NCBI GenBank assembly: GCA_027066795.1
Contig: JAMONA010000044.1
Location: 1 to 21,891 of the forward strand
Length of the DNA: 21,891 nt
Source: Candidatus Kaiserbacteria bacterium
Lineage (GTDB): Bacteria > Patescibacteriota > Minisyncoccia > Phycocordibacterales > UBA2100
Reading direction: 5' to 3'
Part shown: positions 7,825 to 14,805 of the stretch, piece by piece
Numbering within the stretch: position 1 is the first letter of the stretch
Layout: each line of letters starts with the position of its first letter
Program-made: the position numbers and the translations under genes
Notes under the pieces: model-generated
What the model saw: the letters and a program-made list of their open reading frames with translations, nothing else
What the model was told of the DNA's origin: nothing
Databases searched by the model: none

Positions 7825-8103
7825 TTACTTAGAGTTAGACTCCTCACTATCTGTCTTTGGCTCATCTTTTTGGCTTTGATTTGCAAGGCCCTCAAGTTTC
7901 GCTATACGTTTAGCAGCTTTCTTAGTATTCTTTGCTTCTACGTCTTCCACTACTCTACCGCGATATTTACCACACTCAAGACACGCTCTGTGCCTTAGGT
8001 GCTTAGCACCGCACTCTTTACACTCGCTTAAACGAGGCTCTGTAAGAGCATGATGTGAGCGACGCTTACGCGTAGCACTTCTGTTTATTCTCATTCGTAC
8101 CAT
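7825..8103 (-). CDS. rpmF: 50S ribosomal protein L32
   Basis: Zinc-ribbon protein of the large subunit. The start chosen is ATG 8103, giving MVRMRINRSATRKRRSHHAL and 92 aa. An in-frame ATG at 8124 lies upstream of the predicted transcript start and is rejected. The basic N-terminal tail is followed by a zinc ribbon CKEC-9 residues-CLEC (about 29-45), all four cysteines present. A lysine-rich helix and an acidic Ser/Glu tail make it longer than the usual 55-60 aa; such tails are common in CPR L32. It is the first gene of an operon with nusB-nudix (6-base gap) and rnc. It is divergent from smpB with only 70 bases between start codons, so the two promoters overlap closely. Confidence 0.95.
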   Translation of the reverse strand: MVRMRINRSATRKRRSHHALTEPRLSECKECGAKHLRHRACLECGKYRGRVVEDVEAKNTKKAAKRIAKLEGLANQSQKDEPKTDSEESNSK

Positions 8104-8113
8104 ATAGCGACAT

Positions 8114-8141
8114 ATTATACGCAAAAGTTACCTTTTAGCAA
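8114..8141 (-). promoter_or_regulatory. Promoter of rpmF-nusB-rnc
   Basis: On the minus strand TTGCTA (8136-8141), a 16-base spacer and a perfect TATAAT (8114-8119). Predicted start is about 8107, only about 4 bases before the rpmF ATG, so the mRNA would be nearly leaderless. Confidence 0.65.
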
Positions 8142-8158
8142 CTATTTTAATCGTAATA

Positions 8159-8167
8159 TGCTATAGT
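8159..8167 (+). promoter_or_regulatory. Extended -10 promoter of smpB (leaderless)
   Basis: TGCTATAGT at 8159-8167 is an extended -10 element. The predicted transcript start, 7 bases after its end, is 8174, exactly the A of the smpB ATG. No -35 hexamer is evident. Confidence 0.6.
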
Positions 8168-8173
8168 GCCTTA

Positions 8174-8641
8174 ATGGTAAAAAAGAAGGCACTAAAAAAA
8201 ATAAATATACAGAATAAAAAAGCCCGTTTTGACTACCAAATAATCAAGACATTTGAGGCTGGAGTTGTACTAGCAGGGCACGAGGTTAAGGCTGTGCGGT
8301 CTGGCAAAGCAAGCTTAATGGGCAGCCATGTGCTTGTACGAGACGCTGAGGCATATCTAATAAATGCAAACATAAGCCACTACCAAGAAGCTAATACTCC
8401 TGAGAACTATGACCCTAACCGTCCACGTAAACTACTACTAAATAAGAAAGAAATCTTAGAGCTAGAAAAAGTTGAAAATACTAAAGGTTTGACAGTAGTA
8501 GCACTAGCGTGGTATAATAATAACAGACGCTTAAAGCTAGAAATAGCTATCGCAAAAGGTAAGAAGGATTATGATAAACGCGAGAGCTTAAAAGAGATTG
8601 ACAGTAAGCGCTCTACTGACCGTACGTTGAAAAATAATTAA
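8174..8641 (+). CDS. smpB: SsrA-binding protein SmpB
   Basis: SmpB binds tmRNA and brings it to ribosomes stalled on broken messages, standing in for the codon-anticodon pairing. The product is 155 aa, normal length. Visible family motifs are NKKARFDYQIIKTFEAGVVL (about 14-33), GHEVKAVRSGKASL (about 35-48), the LINANISHY block (about 62-70) and the NRRLKLEIAIAKGKKDYDKR block, followed by a basic tail that should fold into a helix in the decoding centre. The chosen ATG gives the expected MVKKKALKK start. The gene sits directly upstream of ssrA, its partner, 58 bases before the tmRNA 5' end, so both may be on one transcript. It has no Shine-Dalgarno, and the promoter places transcription at the start codon. 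Confidence 0.97.
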   Translation: MVKKKALKKINIQNKKARFDYQIIKTFEAGVVLAGHEVKAVRSGKASLMGSHVLVRDAEAYLINANISHYQEANTPENYDPNRPRKLLLNKKEILELEKVENTKGLTVVALAWYNNNRRLKLEIAIAKGKKDYDKRESLKEIDSKRSTDRTLKNN

Positions 8642-8699
8642 ATAAAGTCACTCGCCTAAAGTATATAGGCCACAACAAAAAGCGCACTGTGTTTTTTAG

Positions 8700-9087
8700 G
8701 GGGATGACTTGATTCGACAATGAGCAAGTCTTTTTGTTCGAGGTTGCGGTGAGTACCCGCATTGTTACTACTCAAACTTAAGTGTAGAGAAATTTTCACG
8801 GGGGATGAAGTCGCCTTTTGCGGCCAATCTCAGCCTTGCATACGCCTAAATTTAGGCCTATGTGACCGCTGGCTACTTGATGCTCAATAAAGTATCACCA
8901 GCGTCATCTATTGAGCTAAGGTATGTAGCTTGACTGACTATATACACTAAAACTTAAGACTCGACTTTGTACTATTTTGTTTGTTCTATAGGTACATAGT
9001 TTAAATTTTTAGAACATACTACACCTCGTAAATTCAACCTGACGACCTTACTTGCACGGGAGCTCACTACTCCCCATCTCCACACCA
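8700..9087 (+). ncRNA. ssrA: Transfer-messenger RNA (tmRNA)
   Basis: The tRNA-like ends close together: GGGGATG (8700-8706) pairs with CATCTCC (9075-9081) with one G:U. T stem GGGAG/CTCCC (ending at 9074) closes loop CTCACTA. The conserved GATTCGAC lies at 8711-8718. Helix 2 pairs GCAAGT (8724-8729) with ACTTGC (9050-9055), and AGGTTG (8741-8746) with CAACCT (9035-9040). Pseudoknot 1 is clear: GCGG (8746-8749) with CCGC (8757-8760), its loop TGAGTA (8750-8755) pairing with TACTCA (8769-8774). The tag frame ends in ANLSLAYA followed by TAA at 8847-8849, just inside a GCCTAAATTTAGGC palindrome. The resume codon is uncertain; GTA at 8784 after TAAGT is one candidate. After discriminator A9082 the sequence reads CACCA, so CCA is not encoded at the exact place and the mature end may be 9082 plus added CCA. 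Confidence 0.94.
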
Positions 9088-9092
9088 AGCAG

Positions 9093-9124
9093 ATAAAAGG
9101 CGCCAATTATTTGGCGCCTTTTAT
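9093..9124. terminator. Bidirectional terminator between ssrA and rnhB
   Basis: Perfect 14-bp inverted repeat (9093-9106 with 9111-9124) around the 4-nt loop TTAT, with a GGCGCC core flanked by A and T runs so that it works on both strands. The rnhB stop codon (9107-9109) lies in the loop, so one arm is coding sequence for its last residues. Confidence 0.88.
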
Positions 9125-9754
9125 AATGCTTTTACAAAAGCTAAGTCTATGCTCTTTACATAAGCCATGTTCATCTATTGCCTCATAATGCCCCCTAGTA
9201 CCATAACCCTTGTGTTGTTCAAAACCATATTCTATACCATCATTACTATACTTAGCTCCAAGCTTTTTCATGTACTCATCTCTCGTGACTTTGGCAGCAA
9301 TACTTGCCAATGATATTGTCACTTCGCTTTCGTCTCCTCTTACTATAGTCTTTTGATTTACAAAAACCTCAGGAGCTTTAAGACCACCATCTAATTTTAT
9401 AAATACACCACTCTCCTGCCCGTTGGCTAGAATAGTAAGAACCTTAGACATAGCCTTGCTGATAGTTGGTACTATACCTTTATCATCTATAGTCTTAGCA
9501 GCACCCATACTTACTGCAAAATCCAACTCCCCCGCCTCTTGTTTAACTTGCATCCATGCAAATATCTCTATACGTTTTTTTTCACTGAGCTTCTTGGAGT
9601 CTTTTAATTTGCCCCTCATAAACTTATTTAGTAGCTCAGTCTCTATATCTTTAATATCATCATCCATAATAGAGCAAGCACCAACGGCTACAGGCCCAGC
9701 TATGGGTCCTCTACCAGCTTCATCTATGCCTATTGTGTGTTTATACCTGCTCAT
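9107..9754 (-). CDS. rnhB: Ribonuclease HII
   Basis: Cuts RNA in RNA-DNA hybrids and single ribonucleotides in DNA. It is 215 aa, normal. The N-terminal motif IGIDEAGRGPIAGPVAVGAC gives the first D-E catalytic pair (D10, E11). LKDSKKLSEKKR follows at about 51-62, then KLDGG supplying the third acidic residue, and SLASIAAKVTRDEYMKKLG containing the fourth. A GYGTRGHYEAIDEHG block lies near the C-terminus. Start is ATG 9754. The last codons (for KGAK) and the stop are embedded in the terminator hairpin it shares with ssrA. It is divergent from dnaE, with 40 bases between the two start codons. A TATAAT on the minus strand at 9765-9770 predicts a leader of about 4 bases. Confidence 0.97.
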   Translation of the reverse strand: MSRYKHTIGIDEAGRGPIAGPVAVGACSIMDDDIKDIETELLNKFMRGKLKDSKKLSEKKRIEIFAWMQVKQEAGELDFAVSMGAAKTIDDKGIVPTISKAMSKVLTILANGQESGVFIKLDGGLKAPEVFVNQKTIVRGDESEVTISLASIAAKVTRDEYMKKLGAKYSNDGIEYGFEQHKGYGTRGHYEAIDEHGLCKEHRLSFCKSIIKGAK

Positions 9755-9764
9755 GATTCATGCA

Positions 9765-9770
9765 ATTATA
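9765..9770 (-). promoter_or_regulatory. -10 element of rnhB
   Basis: Perfect TATAAT on the minus strand; predicted start near 9758, about 4 bases before the ATG at 9754. No -35 hexamer at normal spacing. Confidence 0.45.
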
Positions 9771-9778
9771 CTACTAAA

Positions 9779-9787
9779 TGTTATACT
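9779..9787 (+). promoter_or_regulatory. Extended -10 promoter of dnaE (leaderless)
   Basis: TGTTATACT at 9779-9787. The predicted transcript start is 9794, one base before the dnaE ATG at 9795. It overlaps the rnhB promoter region on the other strand. Confidence 0.55.
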
Positions 9788-9794
9788 ATGCTTA

Positions 9795-12700
9795 ATGTCA
9801 AAAAACACTCCTTTTACCCACCTACACACACACTCGCACTACTCCCTACTTAATGCCCTACCCAAGATAAAAGAACTTGTAGCTGCCGCTAAGGCCGATG
9901 GCCATACAGCGCTAGCAATTACCGAGGATGGTAATATGTACTCTGCAATAGAGTTCTATAAAGAGTGCAAAAAAAACGACATAAAGCCAATACTTGGTGT
10001 AGACCTATATGTTGCACCTCGCGGCATGACCGATAAAGAGCATAGGACAGATGATGCACACTCACGAATCGTACTCTTGGCTAAAAATAAAGAAGGTTAT
10101 CTTAATATGATACAACTTGTAACTAAAGCTAACCTTGAGGGCTACCATAACAAGCCACGAGTAGATGAGACCTTGCTGAAGCAACACAAAGATGACCTAG
10201 TCGCCATACTACCCGCACGAACGAGCTCTGTAGGCCAAGCCTTGTTGGTAGCAGACCAGGCCACGGCGCTAGAGAGAGCTCAGACTTACAAGAAGATATA
10301 TGGCGACGATTTATATATAGAGATAACACATCATGACGAATTTTTAGGGCACAAGAAGCTCATTGCCCAACTGACTGATGTAGCAAATAAAGCTGGCATA
10401 ACAATGCTCGCTGCACAAGAAATATATTACCTCAAGCAAAAAGACAAGGTTGCAAGGGCTCTAGCAAATAAAATACACGACGCCCGGAGACTAACAGACG
10501 ATGATATAGAACGAGAGGAAGATTATTCTTTCAAGACAACTGAGCAAATGCAAAAGATGTTTAAAGAAACACCTGAACTAATACAAAACACCAACACAGT
10601 CGCAGATATGTGTAATCTAGAGCTCAGTCTAGGTGATTGGCGCTTCCCTAACTTTCCTAAAGAAGACGGCAAGAGCTACGACGAAATGCTTAGAGAGGAC
10701 ACCTACAATGGACTTAAGCGCAGAGGGCTAGAAGAAAATGACGAGCATAAAAAGCGCATAGAATACGAACTTGGCATAATAAAAGACAAGGGTTACTCCC
10801 CATACTTCTTAGTTGTATCTGACTTAATGCGGTGGGCTGAGAGTGCCGACATACTCACAAATACTCGTGGCTCAGCGGCAGGCTCATTTGTCTCTTATCT
10901 TATAGATATAACTTCTATAAACCCATTGATATACAACCTGCCATTTGAGCGCTTCCTTAATCCTGAACGACCATCTCCACCAGACGTAGATATGGATATA
11001 CCAGATAACAAGCGAGATGCAATGATAGACTACGCCAGAGAAAAATATGGTAAAGATGCTGTAGCACAAATAGGCACCTTTGGTACTATGGCTGCTCGCG
11101 CCGCAGTACGCGACGTAAACCGTGCACTAGGATATCCGTATGGTATTGGTGACAAGATTGCCAAGATGATACCATTCGGCGCACAAGGCTTCCCTATGAC
11201 TATAGACCGTGCAATAGAAATAGAAAAAGAACTGAAGGATTCATATAAAAGCATGCATGAAGTACGAGAGGTAATAGATTACGCTAAACAGATAGAAGGC
11301 AACGCCCGTCACGTAGGAGTACACGCTGCTGGTGTGGTTATCTCAGACACAGGCAGGGTTACTGACTATATACCTGTACAATATGACCCTAAGAGCGCTG
11401 ACGGGCAAGGCAAGCTTATAACACAGTATGACATGCATGGTGTAGAGGAGGCTGGTTTACTTAAGTTTGACTTCTTGGGACTCAAGAACTTGGGTATACT
11501 AGCCGACGCAGTAAAGAGGGTTAAGAAAATACAGAATAAAAGCGTAGATGTAAACAACCTGCCGTTAGATAATAGTAAAACTTATGAGATGCTAGCAGCT
11601 GGGCATACAATAGGAGTCTTTCAAATGGCATCTAGCGGTATGACTAAGTGGTTAATGGAGCTTGTGCCGACAGAGGTGCATGATCTAAATGCCATGGTTG
11701 CACTTTATCGGCCTGGACCAATGGAGTTCATACCTGGCTATATTGCAGGTAAACGAGATCCTAGCAGTGTAAAGTATGTAGACCCACGCCTTGAAAAATA
11801 CCTAAAGCCTACTTACGGTATATTGATGTACCAAGATGACATAATGCTTATAGCCGTGGAGCTGGCTGGCTATAGCTGGCTCGAAGCAGATATGTTCCGT
11901 AAAGCCATGGGTAAAAAAATACCAGAAATAATGGCACAACAAAAAAAGAAATTCCATGATGGTTGTATTGAGAGAGGTATGGAGGAATCTGCTCAAGTAA
12001 AACTATGGGAAAGCATAGAGACATTTGCTGCGTATGGGTTTAATAAAGCCCATGCTGTTAGTTATGGTGGCCTGGCTTATAAGACCGCATACATGAAAGC
12101 CAACTACCCATTAGAGTATATGTCTGCTCTACTAACCGCAGACTCTGGCGACACTGAAAGTATATCTGCTACCGTGGCAGAGTGTCGCAATATGGGTATA
12201 GAGATATTACCGCCTGACATAAATAATAGTCTCGGCGTTTTCTCTGTGGTTATAGGACACAAGGTACCTGCCATTCGTTTTGGTTTAAACTCTATAAAAA
12301 ACTTCGGTGAGGGTATAGCCAATAGTATAGTAGAGGAACGAAAAAAGAATGGTAAATATAAAAACTTAGCAGAACTACTAAAAAGGGTCTCTGATAACAA
12401 CTTTAATAAACGCTCAATAGACGCACTAATAAAATGCGGCGCACTAGATGAATTTGCACCTCGTGGCACATTGTTATCAAACTTAGAGACTATACTGCAA
12501 TATCATAAAGAAGAGCATAATAAACCAGAAGACCAAGGGTCTCTCTTTGGTGCAACTGAGTCATCTAATAGTAACATAGAACTAAAAAAATCACCTGCTA
12601 TGGACTTGGAAGATAAACTTAGTTACGAAAAAGAGTTAGTAGGATTATATATATCTGGACACCCACTAGATGCTCATAAGGAAAAGTTAAAGGGCCGAAA

Positions 12701-12980
12701 AGATATACATTCAATTAAAAATAATAGTATACCAGGCATAACAACCGTCACGGCAGGACTTATAGAAAATATACATACAATAATAACCAAAAAAGGTGCG
12801 AAGATGGCATTCGTAAAAATAAGTGACTACAGCGATAGCTTTGAGGTAGTAGTCTTTCCAGAGGTATATGACACTTACAAGGAAAGGCTTACCCTCGATA
12901 AATGTGTACTCATAAAAGGCAAGCTCTCTATAAGAGACGGGGAGAAAAGCTTTATGGCAGATGCCATAAAACCAATGTAA
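9795..12980 (+). CDS. dnaE: DNA polymerase III alpha subunit
   Basis: Catalytic subunit of the replicative polymerase, 1062 aa from ATG 9795 (MSKNTPFTHLHTHSHYSLLN). The frame is open upstream to 9423, but those residues are antisense to rnhB and unlike DnaE, and the promoter sits just before 9795. The PHP domain occupies about 7-270, with the HLHTHSHYS metal motif at 9-17, where most members have HSEYS. The polymerase active site reads PDVDMD with D397, D399 and D401, and LKFDFLGL supplies D559. Conserved LYRPGPMEFIPGYI and YGILMYQDD blocks follow. The C-terminal part has the GLYISGHPLD segment of the helix-hairpin-helix region and ends in an OB fold (about 975-1062). It lacks the roughly 100-residue tau-binding tail of E. 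coli DnaE, so its link to the clamp loader may differ. Confidence 0.97.
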   Translation: MSKNTPFTHLHTHSHYSLLNALPKIKELVAAAKADGHTALAITEDGNMYSAIEFYKECKKNDIKPILGVDLYVAPRGMTDKEHRTDDAHSRIVLLAKNKEGYLNMIQLVTKANLEGYHNKPRVDETLLKQHKDDLVAILPARTSSVGQALLVADQATALERAQTYKKIYGDDLYIEITHHDEFLGHKKLIAQLTDVANKAGITMLAAQEIYYLKQKDKVARALANKIHDARRLTDDDIEREEDYSFKTTEQMQKMFKETPELIQNTNTVADMCNLELSLGDWRFPNFPKEDGKSYDEMLREDTYNGLKRRGLEENDEHKKRIEYELGIIKDKGYSPYFLVVSDLMRWAESADILTNTRGSAAGSFVSYLIDITSINPLIYNLPFERFLNPERPSPPDVDMDIPDNKRDAMIDYAREKYGKDAVAQIGTFGTMAARAAVRDVNRALGYPYGIGDKIAKMIPFGAQGFPMTIDRAIEIEKELKDSYKSMHEVREVIDYAKQIEGNARHVGVHAAGVVISDTGRVTDYIPVQYDPKSADGQGKLITQYDMHGVEEAGLLKFDFLGLKNLGILADAVKRVKKIQNKSVDVNNLPLDNSKTYEMLAAGHTIGVFQMASSGMTKWLMELVPTEVHDLNAMVALYRPGPMEFIPGYIAGKRDPSSVKYVDPRLEKYLKPTYGILMYQDDIMLIAVELAGYSWLEADMFRKAMGKKIPEIMAQQKKKFHDGCIERGMEESAQVKLWESIETFAAYGFNKAHAVSYGGLAYKTAYMKANYPLEYMSALLTADSGDTESISATVAECRNMGIEILPPDINNSLGVFSVVIGHKVPAIRFGLNSIKNFGEGIANSIVEERKKNGKYKNLAELLKRVSDNNFNKRSIDALIKCGALDEFAPRGTLLSNLETILQYHKEEHNKPEDQGSLFGATESSNSNIELKKSPAMDLEDKLSYEKELVGLYISGHPLDAHKEKLKGRKDIHSIKNNSIPGITTVTAGLIENIHTIITKKGAKMAFVKISDYSDSFEVVVFPEVYDTYKERLTLDKCVLIKGKLSIRDGEKSFMADAIKPM

Positions 12981-13003
12981 GCATAACCATATTGCATTTG
13001 CAT

Positions 13004-13035
13004 ATTAAAAACCCGCCGTTTGGCGGGTTTTTAAT
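13004..13035. terminator. Bidirectional terminator between dnaE and the pilin gene
   Basis: Perfect 14-bp inverted repeat (13004-13017 with 13022-13035), loop GTTT, CCCGCC/GGCGGG core flanked by five A and five T. It serves the two convergent genes, with the same design as the hairpin at 9093-9124. Confidence 0.92.
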
Positions 13036-13053
13036 TACCTATACTAATAGATA

Positions 13054-13503
13054 CTACTGACCTACCATGTATGTAGGCACGTGTCCTACAGTACCTGATA
13101 CACTTGATATTGCACTTGGGCAAGTATTAGCTGGAGTAGGAGGAGTACCCTCTAACTTAGCTCCCATACAATACGAAGATCCTCCTGCTGCTGTAGCATA
13201 CCAATAATCCTCACTTGATGAAGGGTCATCTGGCAATGCAGTGATATATCCTCCTGATGTCAAACCACTTAATGTTGAGACATTAACTTCTGTTACAGCA
13301 ACTGGGTATGCACTGTTAGTGTCATAATATGATTCCAACGCTAGCTGCAAGCTCTTAAGGTCTGCCTGGCGACGAGCGTCACGAGCCTTCTTACGAGCAG
13401 TGTTCATAGATGCTAATACTACTGATGATAATATACCTATGATGGCAATAACAACTAGAAGCTCGATGAGCGTAAAACCTTTCTGACTATTCTTAAATTT
13501 CAT
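13054..13503 (-). CDS. Type IV pilin (prepilin-type N-terminal cleavage/methylation domain)
   Basis: Pilus subunit of 149 aa. It has a short basic leader and class III prepilin signal: MKFKNSQKG then FTLIELLVVIAIIGILSSVV, with predicted cleavage between G9 and F10 and the required glutamate at +5 (E14). The hydrophobic helix is followed by an alpha spine (ARKKARDARRQADLKSLQLA) and a globular head with the YP.AV and LPDDP segments common in CPR pilins. Two cysteines, in SSYCMG and ANTCPS, could form a C-terminal disulfide. It could be the major pilin or a minor one. It lies downstream of pilT-pilC on the same strand, after an 83-base gap holding its own strong promoter, consistent with higher expression as expected for a structural subunit. 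No prepilin peptidase gene is in the window. Confidence 0.93.
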   Translation of the reverse strand: MKFKNSQKGFTLIELLVVIAIIGILSSVVLASMNTARKKARDARRQADLKSLQLALESYYDTNSAYPVAVTEVNVSTLSGLTSGGYITALPDDPSSSEDYWYATAAGGSSYCMGAKLEGTPPTPANTCPSAISSVSGTVGHVPTYMVGQ

Positions 13504-13542
13504 ATTCTTAAATTTACTTATTTATAATTAATAATTACATAC

Positions 13543-13571
13543 ATTATATAACCTATACGGCCAGCTTACAA
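13543..13571 (-). promoter_or_regulatory. Promoter of the pilin gene
   Basis: On the minus strand TTGTAA (13566-13571), a 17-base spacer and a perfect TATAAT (13543-13548). Predicted start is about 13536, giving a 32-base AT-rich leader without a Shine-Dalgarno. It lets the pilin be made independently of pilTC. Confidence 0.7.
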
Positions 13572-13586
13572 CCTCCCTGTGTATAA

Positions 13587-14795
13587 CTATAGCCCGGCAG
13601 ATATGTTATATATAGGAACAAGTACAGACGCTAACAACACACCTACCCCAATGGCCAGCGTAACTATCATCAACGGCTCTATCATAGATACTAGAGTGTC
13701 CACCGCATTAGAGACCTCTCTCCTATAAAACTTAGCCATCGTATCTAAGATAGCCCCCAGCTCACCTGTCTCCTCTCCAATTTTTATCATTGCAACTATA
13801 ATACCTGGGAACTCAGGATACTTAGCAAAAACCTCTGAAGCGGCACGTCCACTCTGTATCTCTAAGGCTGCCTTTCTTAGTACCTCACCAAATACAGCAT
13901 CGTCTACTACGTCTGCCGTTATCTCTACTGCACGCACCATTTGTATACCACTACCAAGCATTGTACTCAGGTTATCTGCAAGTCTAGACAGAAAAAGCTT
14001 TTGGTATAAGGTGCCTACATAAGGTATAGACATACGTAATGCAGACAAACGAACTCTCCCTTCAGGTGAAGAGTAATACTTATACAAAAATGTACCGCCA
14101 ATAACCAGGCCGGCTATTACAAGTATGAAATAATTAGTGAGGAAGTGGCTGATACCAAGTACTATTTTTGTATATATTGGTATCTCTTGCCCCGTCTCCG
14201 TTAGTATGTCTGATAAACGCGGTATAACAGTAGTAAGCATCAAGACCATAACCGCTATAAATGTCAATATAACAAACGCTGGATATATAAGCGCATTCTT
14301 AGCTTTAGCTGTAACCTCGTAGGTCCTATCTATATAATCGGCTAGATACTCAAACGTCTTGTCTAAGTTACCTGTCTCTTCTCCCGTGCGTACCATACTA
14401 ACAAAAAACCTAGAGAACACTTTAGGGTGCTTGGCCAACGCATCACTGATATTACTACCACTTTGCAAATCATTAGCCACGTCTGTAAGGTGTCTACGCA
14501 GCGGTATACTCTCACTTTCGGCTGCCAAGAGCCTAAATATACGTAATGCAGATACTTGTGCCTCAAAAAGTGTAGCTATCTGCCTTGATAGCATCACTAC
14601 ATCTTTTGTCTTAACTCTCTCAAAAAATGTGATATTTTGACTCAACAATGACCCACCGCCTTGGGCGCGCACAAACTGTATAGTAAACCCACGCCTTTGT
14701 AGAGAAGATATTGCTATGTCTTGACTTACAGCATCTATAGTACCAGAGCGCGTAGCTCCAGTCTGATCAATTGCTTTGTACTCAAATACTGACAT
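13587..14795 (-). CDS. pilC: Type IV pilus inner-membrane platform protein PilC (GspF family)
   Basis: Polytopic membrane protein that anchors the pilus motor ATPases and feeds pilin into the growing fibre. It is 402 aa, typical. The N-terminal part starts MSVFEYKAIDQTGATRSGTI, as in PilC/GspF. Two repeated GspF domains follow (about 68-190 and 270-392). The first carries SRQIATLFEAQVSALRIFRLL and MVRTGEETGNLDKTFEYLADY; the second carries LSTMLGSGIQMVRAVEI and MIKIGEETGELGAILDTMAKFY. Hydrophobic spans lie at about 165-190, 215-240 and 370-395. Start ATG 14795 is 10 bases after the pilT stop, so the genes are co-transcribed. It stops with TAG. Confidence 0.96.
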   Translation of the reverse strand: MSVFEYKAIDQTGATRSGTIDAVSQDIAISSLQRRGFTIQFVRAQGGGSLLSQNITFFERVKTKDVVMLSRQIATLFEAQVSALRIFRLLAAESESIPLRRHLTDVANDLQSGSNISDALAKHPKVFSRFFVSMVRTGEETGNLDKTFEYLADYIDRTYEVTAKAKNALIYPAFVILTFIAVMVLMLTTVIPRLSDILTETGQEIPIYTKIVLGISHFLTNYFILVIAGLVIGGTFLYKYYSSPEGRVRLSALRMSIPYVGTLYQKLFLSRLADNLSTMLGSGIQMVRAVEITADVVDDAVFGEVLRKAALEIQSGRAASEVFAKYPEFPGIIVAMIKIGEETGELGAILDTMAKFYRREVSNAVDTLVSMIEPLMIVTLAIGVGVLLASVLVPIYNISAGL

Positions 14796-14805
14796 TATAT
14801 AAATA

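Noticed and set aside
8843..8856. Palindrome in ssrA as a terminator or protein site
   Set aside because: It is the tmRNA helix around the tag stop codon and lacks a T run.
9423..9794. N-terminal extension of the dnaE frame by 124 codons
   Set aside because: It is antisense to rnhB, has no similarity to DnaE, lies upstream of the predicted promoter, and the PHP motif begins normally just after ATG 9795.
9776..9802. TTGACA with a nearby TATAAC on the minus strand as the rnhB promoter
   Set aside because: Spacing is 10 bases to TATAAC and 25 to the good TATAAT; neither is workable, so only the -10 at 9765-9770 is kept.
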